Assembly (NCBI GenBank): GCA_003499525.1
Contig: DNTB01000087.1
Span: 16,623 to 42,061, forward strand
Source of the DNA: Flavobacteriales bacterium
GTDB lineage: Bacteria; Bacteroidota; Bacteroidia; Flavobacteriales_G; Salibacteraceae
DNA: 25,439 nucleotides
Direction of reading: 5' to 3'
In this document: positions 16,023 through 24,419 of the stretch, piece by piece
Position numbering within the stretch: the first letter of the stretch is position 1
How the letters are laid out: the number at the start of each line of letters is the position of its first letter
The notes under the pieces: model-generated
Told to the model about the DNA's origin: nothing
The model's database searches: none
What the model saw: the letters and a program-made list of their open reading frames with translations, nothing else
Position numbers and translations under genes: made by a program

Positions 16023-17441
16023 CTTGTCAATCAGCTCTAAAACAAGCTGCAGTTTACCTTGATTGTTTTTTTCAACACTCATTTTTCCTCCGGAGCTCAA
16101 TAAGACCTCCCGCGCTACAACCAATTCATCAAGGTCATCACTTTTTCTGTCTTCATCCAAGAATTGCAGCTTATCTAGAGCTCTCAGTTTGTGATTTGGA
16201 ATTCCAGCAAATTTCAGTTTTACTCCCTGACGATTGATTTCTGAACTGAGTTCGAGAACATTTTGGTTTTCAGCCTCCAAAAATTCAATTAACGAGCTGA
16301 TAACCAATCGAATTTTATACTCATTGCCAACAATTGCGGGTAAGGCACCATGAATGATAACACGCTCACTTTTATTCAATGCGTCAATAATTTCACTCGC
16401 CAACCTGCTCAAATCAACATTAGTGTATTCTATGCGATACTCATCTAAGCCCGATGCTCGAATGAGCTCGTTTATATCCTGATTCAACTCCGATAACAAC
16501 TTTTTAAACGAGGAGAAATCAAAGTCCTCTTCAGCTTTTAATTGATCCGATATTAGCCTGTTTAGCAACGATTTAACAGGAGCTTTCAGCCGAGACACGG
16601 CATTAAACAAAAACTCTCTGAGCTCCGCCTTCGACTGCTCAAGCTGTTGTACAGATAAAAACGCTGTTTCTTTCATTTTTTCGATGGCTGCTGTTTGCCT
16701 TTTGCTTTCCTTTTTGGATGCCTCAACATGCATTCGAAGGTTTTCAACTTCATTCCTAGTCCTATCCAGTTTACCCCGGGTATCCAGAAGATCTCGACGT
16801 TGTAAAGAAAGCGCCATCAGAGCAGGTCGGGTTATGAAAAAGAAAACTACCAACAGAATAAGTACAATTGCAATCGCCGAAAACTGGAACAACCTTCTTA
16901 GAGATTCTATTTCGCTACGCTGTTGATTGATTACAAATAATTGTGATTCGTGTAAATAACTTGATAGTCTTTTTCGTTCCAGATCAATTTGCTGCAGAAT
17001 GGGGTCCTTACCTCCCTCTATCATATAGTCCAGCATTCTACTTTGAAAATAAACCTGAGTTGAGGTCTTAATCTCATCAATTGTTCCCCGTACTTTCTGG
17101 CCTAATGACTCTGCTTTTTCAAAGTCACTCCGCGTATTTCGCCATGAAAAACTCTCCATAGTTCTCATTTTGCGAAGAATTGCCTCAATGTTTCTTCTGT
17201 AGATCTGTCGCTCATCTAATTCTTCGGCTAATTCGAAGAAAATGATATTTTGGCCCAGTTCTTCATTGTAGATTTCTAATCGAAAAGCATTTGATATGGA
17301 TTGATCTGTCCTTGAAGAGAAGGTTGAAATAACCCAATACTGATAAATGTTGAAAGAAACAATTAGAGCTACAAAGATGAATGCAAGCCAAAAAAGCTGA
17401 CTTGAAGTGGAAGAACCTAAAACACGCAATTGCTTCGCCAT
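16008..17441 (-). CDS. degenerate histidine-kinase-like membrane protein
   Basis: A 477-residue protein built like a sensor histidine kinase but lacking its catalytic residues. TM1 (about 16-40) and TM2 (about 185-205) flank a helical periplasmic region of about 145 residues, followed by a charged coiled coil (about 211-275). The DHp-like helix reads FLFNAVSRLKAPVKSLL (277-293). Aligned to the usual SHDLKAPL, the phosphoacceptor His is Ser283. In the ATPase-like region the N-box helix (YKIRLVISSLIEFLEAE, about 375-391) has no Asn, and no DxGxG or GxG nucleotide-binding loops are recognisable. It therefore probably neither binds ATP nor autophosphorylates, and may act as a structural or scaffold protein. 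No response regulator is adjacent. It has a 192-bp upstream gap shared with the divergent Nudix gene. Confidence 0.7.
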   Translation of the reverse strand: MAKQLRVLGSSTSSQLFWLAFIFVALIVSFNIYQYWVISTFSSRTDQSISNAFRLEIYNEELGQNIIFFELAEELDERQIYRRNIEAILRKMRTMESFSWRNTRSDFEKAESLGQKVRGTIDEIKTSTQVYFQSRMLDYMIEGGKDPILQQIDLERKRLSSYLHESQLFVINQQRSEIESLRRLFQFSAIAIVLILLVVFFFITRPALMALSLQRRDLLDTRGKLDRTRNEVENLRMHVEASKKESKRQTAAIEKMKETAFLSVQQLEQSKAELREFLFNAVSRLKAPVKSLLNRLISDQLKAEEDFDFSSFKKLLSELNQDINELIRASGLDEYRIEYTNVDLSRLASEIIDALNKSERVIIHGALPAIVGNEYKIRLVISSLIEFLEAENQNVLELSSEINRQGVKLKFAGIPNHKLRALDKLQFLDEDRKSDDLDELVVAREVLLSSGGKMSVEKNNQGKLQLVLELIDKKKAR

Positions 17442-17633
17442 ATTTTTTCAGGTCGAACTTATAGAAAAATCTGAGCACTAATTTGCCGCAAATGTCCCAG
17501 ATAATAAGTAATTAATTAGTATTATCCCGAATGTGGTTTTCATATTTTCAAAAATGAACCATGTTGATGGAATAGAAAATCAAAATTCATCCACCATTTA
17601 ATCTTTAAACTGCAATACAATTCGACAAAACTG

Positions 17634-18278
17634 ATGTCCATAATCCTGAATAAGAAACAGTTTATCCCTCAACTTAGAAAGGCCATGACGGGGTATTCGC
17701 CCGATCAGGGGTTTGAAAGCAATCTGGAACCCTTTAGAAAAGGCAGTCGAACCAAAAAGACAATTAATAACACCAATTACAAAAAGAGTGCTGTTCTTTT
17801 ATTAGTAGCATATTTACAGGAGGATTTCTATATCATTCTAATACAGCGGTCAGAATACAGAGGTGTTCATTCTGGCCAAATTGGATTACCAGGAGGGCGA
17901 AAAGAACCAAGTGATAATACACTTCTGGAAACCGCTTTACGCGAGACTCATGAAGAAGTAGGAATACAACCCGAAGATATTGAGCTATTAGGACAGCTTT
18001 CAACGCTCTACATCCCCCCTAGTAATTTTCTGGTTCAACCCTTTGTCGGCCTTTTCAACAAAAACGTTCTACCGGATCACTATTCGAATGAGGTTAAGAG
18101 TGTTGTACTCCTGCCGTTAAAAAACCTGCTTCAGGAAAACTACTTCATGCATGGAGGCGTCGAGACTCACTCTTATGCTGTAAATATTGTTGTGCCTTAC
18201 ATTCCAGTAGATCGTCATAAAATATGGGGTGCAACATCGATTCTACTCGATGAATTCAGAAGTATTTTAGTTTCATGA
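17634..18278 (+). CDS. Nudix hydrolase, CoA pyrophosphatase (NudL/NUDT7-like)
   Basis: A 214-residue cytoplasmic Nudix protein. The Nudix box spans G87 to G110 (GGRKEPSD ... ALRETHEEVG) with R103, E104, E107 and E108 in place. The usual first Glu is Asp94, as is common in the CoA-pyrophosphatase subgroup. The subgroup-specific upstream motif is present as LIQRSEYRGVHSGQIGLPGG (69-88), matching LLTxRSxxxRxHxGQxxFPGG. Such enzymes split CoA or acyl-CoA into 4'-phosphopantetheine and 3',5'-ADP. The stop overlaps the ATG of the secreted Asp-box protein (ATGA), so the pair is co-translated although no shared pathway is obvious. Confidence 0.87.
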   Translation: MSIILNKKQFIPQLRKAMTGYSPDQGFESNLEPFRKGSRTKKTINNTNYKKSAVLLLVAYLQEDFYIILIQRSEYRGVHSGQIGLPGGRKEPSDNTLLETALRETHEEVGIQPEDIELLGQLSTLYIPPSNFLVQPFVGLFNKNVLPDHYSNEVKSVVLLPLKNLLQENYFMHGGVETHSYAVNIVVPYIPVDRHKIWGATSILLDEFRSILVS

Positions 18279-19567
18279 AAGTTTTCTCATTGAATATTAT
18301 TTTCTTATTCAGTCTGAGTGCTATTGGCCAACAATTTCTGAATATTAAGATTGATGAAGGGTCAGGTATTGGTGGCCCAAATGAACCCACCATATCTATC
18401 TCCAGAGACAATCCAGAGGTAATCGTAGGTGGCTCCAACACCAATCGTCTCTACTACTCAAAGGACGGTGGCTTAACCTGGAAAAAGAAAATGATGAAGT
18501 CCAGATACGGAGTCTACGGAGACCCTTGCATCATAAGTATTGCAAACAACAGGTTCCTCTACTTTCATTTGTCTTTACCGGAGGGCAACCCCTATTTTGA
18601 TGACAGTTTCTTGGACAGAATCGTTTGCCAGAAATCGAAAAAAAATCCAAAGCGATGGAGCAGAGGTTCCTTTGCAGGATTGAACCCCCCAAAGGATCAG
18701 GACAAAGAATGGGCCTGTTACAATCCTGAGAAAGATGAGGTTTATTTAACATGGACTCAGTTTGATGCTTATAATAGCAGGTCAACGGAAGATTCATCTG
18801 TAGTTCTCTTTTCAAAATCGACAGATCAGGGAAAAACCTGGTCGGCTGCTATAAGACTTAATCGACAAGCAGGTAATTGTTTAGATGATGACAGCACAAC
18901 GGAAGGTGTTGTCACCACTCATGGATTTCAAGATGATCTATACGCGGTTTGGGCTTTCGACGGTGTGCTCTGGTTAAATAGAAGCCAAGACGGCGGAGCC
19001 ACATGGAATCAAAATGAACAAGCCATTGCCCGTCAGGTTGGAGGATGGAATCAAAATATCCCCGGCATAATGCGCTGTAATGGGTTTCCAACATTTAAGG
19101 TGATAGGATCAGGAGCACATAAAGGAAGGTTAATCTTATGCTGGTCAGACCAGAGAGAAGGCCCTGATAATACTAATGTTTTTACCAAGTTTTCAGACGA
19201 TTGGGGTGAAACCTGGTCAGAGGCCAAATTAGTGAATGACGACGGTACTAATACTCATCAATTTCTACCATGGATGACTGTTGATGACAGTACAGGATAT
19301 GTATATGTCCTCTATTACGATCGCAGGGCCTATACTGATGAGCGAACCGATGTTTATCTCGCTGTGTCGACTGATGGAGGAGAAACCTATAAAAACACAA
19401 AAATCAGCGCTGCTCCTTTCCTACCCGAAGAACAAGTTTTTTTCGGAGATTATATCAATATTGATGTAGTAGGTGGTCGGGTTCGACCGATTTGGACACG
19501 ATATGAAGATGGCCAACTGAGTATATGGACCGCAATCATTGAAGCGGACAATCTGCTTCAAAAGTGA
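18275..19567 (+). CDS. secreted Asp-box (BNR) beta-propeller protein, sialidase-like
   Basis: A 430-residue protein with an N-terminal signal peptide (about 1-18, cut near AIGQ). Five Asp boxes of the type S-x-D-x-G-x-T-W are spaced along it: SKDGGLTW (62-69), STDQGKTW (182-189), SQDGGATW (237-244), SDDWGETW (307-314) and STDGGETY (365-372). They indicate a six-bladed beta-propeller of the sialidase/BNR fold. No FRIP motif or Arg triad typical of true sialidases is evident, so glycosidase activity is not claimed. No CHU_C or type A sorting tail is present, so it is probably periplasmic or exported another way. Translation is coupled to the Nudix gene by a 4-bp overlap. Confidence 0.83.
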   Translation: MKVFSLNIIFLFSLSAIGQQFLNIKIDEGSGIGGPNEPTISISRDNPEVIVGGSNTNRLYYSKDGGLTWKKKMMKSRYGVYGDPCIISIANNRFLYFHLSLPEGNPYFDDSFLDRIVCQKSKKNPKRWSRGSFAGLNPPKDQDKEWACYNPEKDEVYLTWTQFDAYNSRSTEDSSVVLFSKSTDQGKTWSAAIRLNRQAGNCLDDDSTTEGVVTTHGFQDDLYAVWAFDGVLWLNRSQDGGATWNQNEQAIARQVGGWNQNIPGIMRCNGFPTFKVIGSGAHKGRLILCWSDQREGPDNTNVFTKFSDDWGETWSEAKLVNDDGTNTHQFLPWMTVDDSTGYVYVLYYDRRAYTDERTDVYLAVSTDGGETYKNTKISAAPFLPEEQVFFGDYINIDVVGGRVRPIWTRYEDGQLSIWTAIIEADNLLQK

Positions 19568-19601
19568 TTCCTATGCTACTTTAACCTTTAGAATAGAATT
19601 T

Positions 19602-19804
19602 CTACACGCTGAAATTGGGCTTGTCATTGAACGTTACAATGGGCATCCCATACCCAAAATGCTCATCTGTCTTGCAGCTCAATTGTTCTGAATAGTAGAG
19701 CATATTAGGTTCTTCCAAAATACTTCTGCTGATTTGATCGAGGGGAGAAGGAAATGATTCGTATATTTTTCAATTAAATCCGAGTTCAGTTCGTCTATCC
19801 CCAT
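19602..19804 (-). pseudogene. possible frameshifted small ORF
   Basis: From an ATG at 19804 the minus strand reads MGIDELNSDLIEKYTNHFLL. It goes out of frame at a run of four C residues (near 19740). Adding one C would continue the frame as PLDQISRSILEEPNML... to a TAG at 19602, about 67 residues in all. I do not recognise the product. The case rests only on protein-like composition in two frames joined at a homopolymer, so chance is quite possible. Apart from this and a promoter match, the 261-bp gap 19568-19828 holds nothing I can identify. Confidence 0.25.
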
Positions 19805-19811
19805 AATTTTG
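19804..19811 (+). promoter_or_regulatory. candidate promoter -7 element for the DUF2147 gene
   Basis: TAATTTTG matches TAnnTTTG exactly and ends 17 bases before the ATG at 19829. No TTG stands at the usual -33 distance, so support is partial. Confidence 0.4.
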
Positions 19812-19828
19812 GCATCAAAAATAATTCT

Positions 19829-20260
19829 ATGAAAATATTGTTCTCTTTAATTGCCAGCTTCACATTCCTTGCAGTAAATGCCCAGGTATCTGCAGATGAC
19901 ATTCTTGGAAAATGGAAAACCGATGAGGATAAATCAGTGGTTGAAATCTTCAAAAAGGGAGATAAGTATTTTGGGAAGGTAGTCAGCCTCAAAGAGCCTT
20001 ACGAAGAAGACGGTACTGAAAAACTGGATAAAAACAACCCGGATGAAAGCCTAAGAAGCCGAAAAATCAAGGGAATGGTTTTATTGATGGATTTCGTTTT
20101 CGACGATGAAGAGTGGGAGGACGGAGAAATCTACGACCCGGAAAGTGGAAATACATACAGCTGTGAAATGACCCTTGATGGCCAGGACCTGCTTAAAGTG
20201 AGAGGTTACATAGGCTTTAGCTGGATTGGACGGACAACGGAATGGAGAAGGGTAAAATAA
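19829..20260 (+). CDS. secreted DUF2147 family protein
   Basis: A 143-residue protein with a clear signal peptide (1 to about 18, MKILFSLIASFTFLAVNAQ) and a single DUF2147 domain. ILGKWKTDEDKSVVEIFK opens the domain. GMVLLMDF, then IYDPESGNTYSCEMTL and LKVRGYIGFSWIGRTTEWRR give its conserved second half. DUF2147 proteins are small exported beta-barrel-like proteins of unknown function, widespread in Bacteroidota and Proteobacteria. The length is normal. The CoA-transferase-family gene starts 4 bp after its stop, so they are likely one transcript despite acting in different compartments. Confidence 0.9.
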   Translation: MKILFSLIASFTFLAVNAQVSADDILGKWKTDEDKSVVEIFKKGDKYFGKVVSLKEPYEEDGTEKLDKNNPDESLRSRKIKGMVLLMDFVFDDEEWEDGEIYDPESGNTYSCEMTLDGQDLLKVRGYIGFSWIGRTTEWRRVK

Positions 20261-20264
20261 GATA

Positions 20265-21554
20265 ATGTATACATCAGTTTCACCAGAAAAAGCAGTTGAA
20301 ATAATAAAGTCCGGAGACCGGGTTTACATTCATACTGCTGCTGCCGCTCCTCAAACCCTGATTGACGCAATGACCAAGCGTCATGAAGAGTTACGCGATG
20401 TTGAAATAGTTCATCTGCATATTGAGGGAAAGGCACCATACACCGATTTAAAATATGAAAAGAGCTTCCGGCTTAACTCATTGTTCGTAGGCCCTAACGT
20501 GCGAAAGCAGACTCAGGAGCAAGGAAATACATCCTATGTTCCCATATTTCTGAGTGAAGTCCCCTTGTTATTTCGAAGGAGAATAATGAAGCTTGATGTC
20601 GCTTTAATCACTGTTTCACCTCCCGACAAGCACGGTTTCTGCTCATTAGGTGTTTCTGTAGAAGCGACCCGGGCGGCCATTGATAGTGCAGAACATGTTA
20701 TTGCCCAAATTAATCGCAACATGCCCAGAAGCATGGGAGACGGCCTGATCCATATTTCTGAGCTCGATGCTTTTGTGGAAGTGGATGATGAGCTTGCCAA
20801 AAAAGAACAAATTCCATTAAGCGATCGCGTTTTGAAGATCGGCAAGTACATTTCTCAGCTTATAGAAGACGGTTCTACACTACAGATGGGCATAGGAGCT
20901 ATTCCAGATGCTGCACTCAAAGAATTACATCATCATAAAAATCTGGGTATTCACTCAGAAATGATTTCAGACGGGGTGTTGGATTTAATCGAAAGTGGTG
21001 CCATCAATGGAGTCGACAAGGTAAGTCATCCTGGAAAGGTAGTAGCCGGATTTGCACTGGGAAGTCAAAGGCTCTATGACTACATTGACGATAATCCTCT
21101 ATTCTACATGGCGGCCATTGAGTGGGTCAATGACGTAGTTCACATCCGGGCAAACCCCAAAGTAGTAGCCATCAACAGCGCCATCGAAGTCGACATTACC
21201 GGACAGGTATGTTCAGATACGATTGGGTCAAAAGTATACTCGGGTGTTGGTGGACAAATGGACTATATCAGAGGTGCGGCTCTTTCTGAAGGAGGGAAGC
21301 CCATAATCGCACTGCCTTCTCAAACGAATAAGGGAATCAGCAGAATTGTGCCGTTTTTAAAGCAGGGCGCGGGAGTAGTCACCACCCGGGCTCATGTGCA
21401 TTATTTAGTTACCGAGTGGGGAGTTGCCAATCTGTTTGGCAAGAATATCCACCAACGAATAAAAGCTATGATCGGTATTGCGCATCCGGATCACAGGGAA
21501 TGGCTCTGGAACGAGGCACAGCGGATGTATCACATCAACTTAAGCGTATTCTGA
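20265..21554 (+). CDS. acetyl-CoA hydrolase/CoA-transferase family enzyme
   Basis: A 429-residue cytoplasmic enzyme of the acetyl-CoA hydrolase / 4-hydroxybutyrate CoA-transferase family, which moves CoA between carboxylic acids through a glutamyl-CoA thioester. Family marks are VSPPDKHGFCSLGVSVEATRA from about 117, the CoA-loop GIGAIPDA (209-216), INSAIEVDITGQVCSDTIG (303-321) with E308 as the likely catalytic Glu, and GVGGQMDYIRGA (327-338). The length fits. The acyl substrate (acetate, 4-hydroxybutyrate, butyrate or another) cannot be decided. It follows the DUF2147 gene by 4 bp. Its 3' end overlaps that of the convergent ABC-F gene by 15 bp. Confidence 0.88.
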   Translation: MYTSVSPEKAVEIIKSGDRVYIHTAAAAPQTLIDAMTKRHEELRDVEIVHLHIEGKAPYTDLKYEKSFRLNSLFVGPNVRKQTQEQGNTSYVPIFLSEVPLLFRRRIMKLDVALITVSPPDKHGFCSLGVSVEATRAAIDSAEHVIAQINRNMPRSMGDGLIHISELDAFVEVDDELAKKEQIPLSDRVLKIGKYISQLIEDGSTLQMGIGAIPDAALKELHHHKNLGIHSEMISDGVLDLIESGAINGVDKVSHPGKVVAGFALGSQRLYDYIDDNPLFYMAAIEWVNDVVHIRANPKVVAINSAIEVDITGQVCSDTIGSKVYSGVGGQMDYIRGAALSEGGKPIIALPSQTNKGISRIVPFLKQGAGVVTTRAHVHYLVTEWGVANLFGKNIHQRIKAMIGIAHPDHREWLWNEAQRMYHINLSVF

Positions 21555-23387
21555 TAGTTCGAGCCATCTCATTTCCTTTTCGTCAATAAGTTCTAAAACT
21601 GAGCTCAGCCTTTCGGCAGCTTGCTGTATGCGCTCATGTGGCTGAGAATCGTCGGACAGTTTTTTCTCTAGCAGGAGCTTTTCGGTTTTGAGCTGCTCAA
21701 TTTCGTCTTCAAGACCGTCAAACTCGAGCTGCTCATGGTAGCTTAGTTTCGTTTTTTCCCTCGCGCGTTTCTCTTTGGGTTTGCCCGGTTCCGTTCTTTC
21801 TTTCGGTTTAGGTGCAAGCCGAATTGAGGCCTCATATTGACTGTAATTTCCGGGAAAATCTTTTATCTGCGGGGCTCCAAAGACAAAAACATGATCCACA
21901 ATCCTATCCAAAAAATAACGGTCATGGCTGGCTACCACCAGACACCCTTTAAATGAATACAGAAACTCTTCCAGCACCTGAATGGTGAAGAGGTCGAAGT
22001 CATTGGTAGGCTCATCGAGGATAAGAAAATTGGGGTTTTTCATCAGTATCTGTACGAGATGAAGTCTTTTCTTTTCTCCACCACTGAGCTGGTCAACCCT
22101 AACCCCTTGCTTGTTTCTCGGAAAGAGAAACAGCTCCAGCATTTGGGCTGCAGAAAGGTGTTTTCCCTTTTTTAAAGGAAATACCTCTGCAATATCCTTT
22201 ACTACGTCAATAACCCTTTTTCCTTCATCTACCCTCAGCCCATCTTGCTGATAATGAGATATTTGCAATGTTTCGCCATGAACAACCTTACCGGTATCGG
22301 TTGCTAAGGCCCCGGTCAATAAGCGTATAAAAGTAGATTTTCCTGAGCCATTATTACCAATAAGACCTACCCGGTCGGAGGGAAGGAATTTATAGTCGAA
22401 CTTAGAAAAAAGTGTGCGGTCGCCAAACGTTTTAGAGGCGTTGTGCAGCTCTAATATCTTGCTGCCAAGGCGGGGTTCGTGCATATCCGGAATGAGGAGT
22501 TCAGATTCGACAATCCTTTTCGATTTCTGTTTAAGCTGCTCTACTCCTTCCATCCGTTTTTTGGACTTTGTACCTCTTGCTTTGGGCTGACGCCGATACC
22601 AGTCCAGCTCCTTTCTGAATAGATTGGTCGCCTTCTCGCGCTGAGTTTCTTCGTTTTGTAATCGCTCTGACCTCTTGGAAAGAAAATACTGGTAGCCTCC
22701 TTTATAATTGAAGATTGAGCCGTCCTCTAGTTCAATGATTCGGTTGCAGATATTATCAATAAAAGTTCTGTCGTGGGAGACAAGCAACAGTCCGTTTGCG
22801 CTGCTCATGATGTAAGACTCTAACCACTTTATCATTTCCAGATCGAGGTGATTGGTAGGTTCATCCAATATCATCAGATCAGGATTATGGATTAGCAGAC
22901 GGGCCAAAGCAATTCTTTTTCGCTGGCCTCCGGATAAGGTTTTGGTGGATTGATGAGTCTGATCGATTTTTAAATTACTCAGTACTTCCTTTACGCGGTG
23001 CTCAATATTCCATACATTAAGCTGATCTATTTTCTCTGAAAGCTCCTGAATGCTTTGAGAATTATTTTCCGCAAGAGCCACTTCAAATTGTTTGATCGTA
23101 GAAAAAGGCTCCTGTGCGTCGTCTAAAACCGCATCCAGTATGGTCATATCTGATTCCAAAACATCTTCCTGAGCGAGATACCCTACCTGAATACCTTTTC
23201 TGTATACTACTCTACCCGATTCCGCATCTCTATCTCCCGAGATAGTTTCCAGCAGAGATGTTTTTCCGGTCCCGTTTTTACCCACGAGAGCAATTCGTTC
23301 TCCTTCATTCAGACCGAATCCGACGGAACGAAAAAGAACCTTTTCTCCATAATTAAGACTTAAATCCTCTACTGATAACAAATTCAT
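21540..23387 (-). CDS. uup: ABC-F family ATPase, Uup-like
   Basis: A 615-residue soluble protein with two ABC ATPase domains and no membrane segment. Domain 1 has Walker A GKNGTGKT (36-43), signature LSGGQ (151-155), Walker B LMILDEPTNHLD (E176) and switch H205. Domain 2 has GNNGSGKST (344-352), LSGGE (434-438), LILDEPTNDFD (E459) and H488. The linker (about 230-300) holds the basic KARGTKSKKR segment. A Lys/Glu-rich stretch and C-terminal coiled coil (about 555-612) mark the Uup subgroup. ABC-F proteins act on ribosomes; Uup is also linked to DNA branched-intermediate stability and tolerance of transposon excision. The ATG shares one base with the stop of the upstream fructosamine-kinase-family gene (TAATG), so they are coupled. 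Confidence 0.9.
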   Translation of the reverse strand: MNLLSVEDLSLNYGEKVLFRSVGFGLNEGERIALVGKNGTGKTSLLETISGDRDAESGRVVYRKGIQVGYLAQEDVLESDMTILDAVLDDAQEPFSTIKQFEVALAENNSQSIQELSEKIDQLNVWNIEHRVKEVLSNLKIDQTHQSTKTLSGGQRKRIALARLLIHNPDLMILDEPTNHLDLEMIKWLESYIMSSANGLLLVSHDRTFIDNICNRIIELEDGSIFNYKGGYQYFLSKRSERLQNEETQREKATNLFRKELDWYRRQPKARGTKSKKRMEGVEQLKQKSKRIVESELLIPDMHEPRLGSKILELHNASKTFGDRTLFSKFDYKFLPSDRVGLIGNNGSGKSTFIRLLTGALATDTGKVVHGETLQISHYQQDGLRVDEGKRVIDVVKDIAEVFPLKKGKHLSAAQMLELFLFPRNKQGVRVDQLSGGEKKRLHLVQILMKNPNFLILDEPTNDFDLFTIQVLEEFLYSFKGCLVVASHDRYFLDRIVDHVFVFGAPQIKDFPGNYSQYEASIRLAPKPKERTEPGKPKEKRAREKTKLSYHEQLEFDGLEDEIEQLKTEKLLLEKKLSDDSQPHERIQQAAERLSSVLELIDEKEMRWLELSEYA

Positions 23388-24250
23388 TACAAATACTTTT
23401 TCATAGCCCCAATTAAAGCAGGGTAGTACGGTCGACCGAACAAAATGAGGTGTACCAAAAGTGGGTAAATGTTACAAAGGTCAATTCTTTCTTTCCAATC
23501 CTTTTCCAGGGGGTATCGGTCATTATAAGCATCAAAAACGATCTTATCGAATCCTCCAAAAAGGTGCATCATCGCCAGATCCATTTCACGAAAGCCAAAA
23601 TAACATGCGGGGTCTATCAGTGCGGGTTGGCCATGAGAACAAAGCGCATTGCCCGACCATAGGTCGCCGTGAATTAAGGAGGGCTTTTCCCGGGGAAAAA
23701 GACCCATTAATCTGCTTTGGAGTCGGGTCCAGATTCTAAAATCCGTTGGATTCAGTAAGCCGAGTTCTGCCGCTTTATTGAAAAGTGGTTCGATACGAAA
23801 ATTCACAAAAAACTCAACCCAATGAACTGATGGATTGTTGACCTGCGGTAAATCACCAATAAAATTATCCTCATGCCATCCAAAGGAAGAGGACTTACAT
23901 AAATGCAATCCGGCAAGAAACTGTCCGAAGAATTCTGAAACTTTAGGGGTAAATGAATCTGTATGAATGTACTCCATTATGATTCCGCTAAATGCAGAGT
24001 TTTTCACCACTTCTTTAACCTCAGGGATTAGAAACTCGGACTGATTTCTAAGATATTTCAGTCCATTTGCTTCCTTTTCAAATGTATCCTGACCCTTTTT
24101 CTTGCACTTTGCAAAGTAGGTTTCGCCTGAAGCACTAAAAGTAAAATGAGCTGAAAACTGCCCCCTGGAAATTATGGCAACACTCTGTGGGTCAAAATGA
24201 TGTGTAAAACTTGTGTTGGATAAAAAAGTGCCTGTAGAGCATGATTTCAT
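23387..24250 (-). CDS. fructosamine kinase family protein
   Basis: A 287-residue protein with an aminoglycoside-phosphotransferase-like kinase fold of the fructosamine-3-kinase/FN3K-RP family. These enzymes phosphorylate sugar adducts on protein lysines so that the adduct falls off, a deglycation repair. ATP-binding K48 is in TYFAKCKK. The catalytic loop is LIHGDLWSGN (192-201) with D196 and N201. The metal Asp is D213 in ALIDPACYFG, followed by the family stretch REMDLAMMHLFGGF. The length matches bacterial members. It is first gene of a coupled operon with the ABC-F ATPase (1-base overlap). The start at 24250 is the only ATG that retains the full N-lobe. Confidence 0.9.
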   Translation of the reverse strand: MKSCSTGTFLSNTSFTHHFDPQSVAIISRGQFSAHFTFSASGETYFAKCKKKGQDTFEKEANGLKYLRNQSEFLIPEVKEVVKNSAFSGIIMEYIHTDSFTPKVSEFFGQFLAGLHLCKSSSFGWHEDNFIGDLPQVNNPSVHWVEFFVNFRIEPLFNKAAELGLLNPTDFRIWTRLQSRLMGLFPREKPSLIHGDLWSGNALCSHGQPALIDPACYFGFREMDLAMMHLFGGFDKIVFDAYNDRYPLEKDWKERIDLCNIYPLLVHLILFGRPYYPALIGAMKKYL

Positions 24251-24355
24251 ACCAATTTGAGTATAATATTTATTGGCTATCTTGGCCGCTTAAGGGAAGA
24301 ATTTAAAAATGTTGCGTAACTAACAATACAAAGTTGAAGTAATTTATTCTTAATC

Positions 24356-24385
24356 TTGCTCGCAATTTTTGACATGGTATTTTTG
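24356..24385 (+). promoter_or_regulatory. promoter of the SPOR-protein gene
   Basis: TTG (24356-24358) and TATTTTTG (24378-24385) are separated by 19 bases, a full match to the Bacteroidota TTG-N19-TAnnTTTG pattern. The start codon follows at 24420, leaving a leader of roughly 28 bases. Confidence 0.65.
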
Positions 24386-24419
24386 AATTATAAACGATTA
24401 CCTGAGTCTTCTCTGAAAT

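Noticed and set aside
18275..19567. True exo-sialidase assignment for the Asp-box protein
   Set aside because: Asp boxes alone mark the propeller fold; the FRIP motif and a convincing Arg triad were not seen.
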